In this document: in pieces, positions 6,393 through 7,560 of the stretch
Layout: every line of letters begins with the position of its first letter
How positions within the stretch are numbered: position 1 is the first letter of the stretch
DNA from: Gemmatimonadota bacterium
Lineage (GTDB): Bacteria > Gemmatimonadota > Gemmatimonadetes > Gemmatimonadales > Gemmatimonadaceae
NCBI GenBank assembly: GCA_023249395.1
Contig: JAHFCS010000093.1
Location: 1 to 7,560, forward strand
DNA length: 7,560 nucleotides
Direction of reading: 5' to 3'
The notes under the pieces: generated by a model
Databases searched by the model: none
The model's input: only the letters and a program-made list of their open reading frames with translations
Told to the model about the DNA's origin: nothing
Made by a program: the position numbers and the translations under genes

Positions 6393-6946
6393 TATGCAAG
6401 GTCCTCTAGAATGCCGGGCACCTTCTCGGGTGTGACCGACTCGATGAACTCCTCGTTGATCATCACCGGTGTCGCGAAGCCGCAGGCGCCGAGACATTCG
6501 ACCTCGATCACCGTGAACTTGCCATCGCGCGACGTGAGACCCAGATCACCGGTCCCCGTATGCCGGAGAAGCGACTTCACCACTTCCTCCGCGCCACAGA
6601 TGCCGCACGGCGATGTGGTGCAAACCTGGATGAAATATTTTCCGACAGGATGCTGGTGATACATCGTGTAGAAGGTCACGACCCCCTTCACGTATGCCGG
6701 CGTCAGGTCGAGCAGGTCCGAGACTTCGGCCATCGAGTCCTCGCTCACCCAGCCACGCTCCCGCTGTACGATCCAGAGCGCCGGGAGGAGCGCGGCCATT
6801 TTCGTCGGGTAACGCGTCAGCAGCTGGTCGAGCTCCTCTCGCGCCGCACCGGCAAAGACCGGCACATGGGGCGCGCTCTCATGCGCCGTCGCGTCGTGAG
6901 ACGAAAGATCGGGCGACTCGAGCCCGCCCACCGATGGCTTGGTCAT
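6392..6946 (-). CDS. nuoE: NADH-quinone oxidoreductase subunit E (N1a cluster)
   Basis: This is the thioredoxin-fold 2Fe-2S subunit that sits beside the FMN of NuoF. It is 184 residues long (E. coli 166). The N1a ligands are C109 and C114 (CTTSPC), and C151 and C155 (CLGAC). The helical N-terminal domain has the family text LLPALWIVQRERGWVSEDSM at 53-72 and YVKGVVTFYTMY at 85-96. The first 30 residues are a polar, Ser/His-containing leader with no clear match, probably flexible. The start is ATG at 6946, overlapping the nuoD stop as ATGA, with a purine run GGGAGAGA seven bases upstream. The frame runs open to 7072, but the added part is nuoD shadow. The stop TAG shares one base with the GTG of nuoF. 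Confidence 0.97.
   Translation of the reverse strand: MTKPSVGGLESPDLSSHDATAHESAPHVPVFAGAAREELDQLLTRYPTKMAALLPALWIVQRERGWVSEDSMAEVSDLLDLTPAYVKGVVTFYTMYHQHPVGKYFIQVCTTSPCGICGAEEVVKSLLRHTGTGDLGLTSRDGKFTVIEVECLGACGFATPVMINEEFIESVTPEKVPGILEDLA
6402..6406 (-). promoter_or_regulatory. Ribosome binding site of nuoF
   Basis: GAGGA lies nine bases before the GTG start of nuoF, within the last codons of nuoE. It supports the GTG that overlaps the nuoE TAG, and argues against an upstream start at 6497 or the later TTG at residue 15. Confidence 0.65.
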
Positions 6947-7560
6947 CGGTCGATCTCTCCCATCACGATGTCGATGCTCGCGTTGATCGCGATCACGTCC
7001 GACAGCAGGTGACCCTCGACCATCTTGGGAATTGCCGCGAGGTTGACGAATGACGGCGGACGGATCCGCCAACGCACCGGCTTCGAAGTTCCGTCGGAAA
7101 CCATATAGTAGCCCTTCTCACCCTTCGGGCTTTCGACTGCGACGTACGATTCGCCGATCGGCGGGCGCGGACCTTCCATCACCTGCTTGAAGTGGTGGAT
7201 CATCGATTCCATCTCGCTCGTCGCCTTCGATTTCGGCGGCAGGATTACGCGCGGATCATCTACATTCACCGGGCCGTCGCGGAGCCTGGCACTCGCCTGC
7301 TGGAGGATGCGCACCGACTGGCGGAGCTCCTCAACGCGAACGAGGAAGCGATCGTACACATCGCCATTCGTCCCGACGGGGATGTCGAAGTCGTAGGTCT
7401 CGTAGTCGAGATACGGAAAATCCCTGCGGACGTCGTACGCAACTCCGGAGGCGCGAAGCATCGGCCCGGAGAGTCCCCAGTTGATGGCTTCGTCCGGCGT
7501 CATGATCCCGAGGCCGACGGTGCGTCCGACCCAGATCGCGTTCCTCGTCAGCATGCGATC
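6943..7560 (-). CDS. nuoD: NADH-quinone oxidoreductase subunit D, C-terminal 205 residues (partial)
   Basis: This is the 49-kDa-type subunit that forms the quinone-reducing pocket with NuoB and NuoH. It descends from the large subunit of NiFe hydrogenases. The frame is open to the right edge, so the N-terminal half, including the quinone-contacting His and Tyr, lies outside the window. Family text is clear: LTRNAIWVGRTVGLGIM, AINWGLSGPMLRASGV, FDIPVGTNGDVYDRFLVRVE, MIHHFKQVMEG, SPKGEKGYYMVSDG, and the near-universal ending SDVIAINASIDIVMGEIDR. The C terminus is intact and lacks the metal-binding cysteines of hydrogenases, as expected for NuoD. Whether it is fused to NuoC, as in E. coli, cannot be seen from here. 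The internal ATG at 7554 is not the start. The stop TGA overlaps the nuoE ATG by four bases. Confidence 0.97.
   Translation of the reverse strand, partial: DRMLTRNAIWVGRTVGLGIMTPDEAINWGLSGPMLRASGVAYDVRRDFPYLDYETYDFDIPVGTNGDVYDRFLVRVEELRQSVRILQQASARLRDGPVNVDDPRVILPPKSKATSEMESMIHHFKQVMEGPRPPIGESYVAVESPKGEKGYYMVSDGTSKPVRWRIRPPSFVNLAAIPKMVEGHLLSDVIAINASIDIVMGEIDR
6954..6961 (-). promoter_or_regulatory. Ribosome binding site of nuoE
   Basis: The purine run GGGAGAGA ends seven bases before the nuoE ATG and overlaps the last codons of nuoD. It supports the ATG at 6946 over the longer open frame. Confidence 0.65.

Larger units (their letters stand above)
1..7560 (-). other. nuo operon segment, nuoD to nuoL, gapless
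   Basis: Nine consecutive complex I genes run in one direction in the standard order D-E-F-G-H-I-J-K-L. The junctions are D/E ATGA, E/F TAGTG, F/G TGATG, G/H ATGA, H/I TAATG, I/J TAG directly followed by ATG, J/K an 11-base overlap, and K/L TGATG. No stretch without a gene exists, and no internal promoter or terminator is visible. A single transcript with coupled translation is the simplest reading. Its promoter should lie upstream of nuoA or another earlier gene, outside the window. Confidence 0.93.

Noticed and set aside
6393..6497. Upstream extension of nuoF to an ATG at 6497
   Set aside because: The 35 added residues are Arg-rich shadow of nuoE. The GTG at 6392 fits the family length and has a ribosome site.
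3511..6946. NAD-dependent formate dehydrogenase or bidirectional hydrogenase diaphorase instead of complex I N-module
   Set aside because: These use NuoE/F/G-like subunits, but here the genes sit between nuoD and nuoH-L with no catalytic formate dehydrogenase or hydrogenase subunit.
1..7560. Hidden mobile element, CRISPR array, tRNA or riboswitch
   Set aside because: Every base belongs to a recognised nuo gene. I saw no direct or inverted repeat series and no RNA gene signature.

Overview
The whole window is one stretch of a respiratory complex I (NDH-1, proton-pumping NADH:quinone oxidoreductase) operon on the minus strand. In transcription order (high to low coordinates) it holds nuoD (cut by the right edge), nuoE, nuoF, nuoG, nuoH, nuoI, nuoJ, nuoK and nuoL (cut by the left edge). 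nuoA, B and C would be expected upstream, beyond the right edge, and the rest of nuoL, then nuoM and nuoN, downstream beyond the left edge. Those flanking genes are inferred from the usual nuo gene order and are not seen.

Layout: 6943-7560 is nuoD (Q-module, C-terminal half). 3511-6946 holds nuoE, nuoF and nuoG (NADH-oxidising N-module). 1737-3514 holds nuoH and nuoI (quinone-site membrane subunit and the ferredoxin-like connector). 1-1736 holds nuoJ, nuoK and the first 300 residues of nuoL (proton-pumping membrane arm). Together they take electrons from NADH through FMN and a chain of Fe-S clusters (N3, N1a, N1b, N4, N5, N7, N6a, N6b, all with visible ligand motifs) toward the quinone site at NuoD/NuoH, coupled to ion translocation in NuoH/J/K/L. 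N2 would be in NuoB, outside the window.

Neighbouring genes overlap by 1, 4 or 11 bases or abut with no gap, so there is no intergenic base in the window. I see no promoter, terminator, RNA gene, repeat, mobile element or CRISPR. Shine-Dalgarno-like purine runs for downstream genes lie inside the 3' ends of upstream genes, which suggests translational coupling. nuoF and nuoK use GTG starts.

The organism is an aerobic or facultatively respiring bacterium with moderately high GC. The split nuo order and the protein style would fit Gemmatimonadota or a related lineage, but this is an impression only. The window is mostly ordinary housekeeping DNA. The points worth a second look are a very short NuoG (522 residues) that keeps the N7 cluster ligands, a NuoH with an apparent ninth membrane helix at its C terminus, a His/acid-rich linker near the NuoL N terminus, and the completely gapless gene packing. 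I found no undescribed system.
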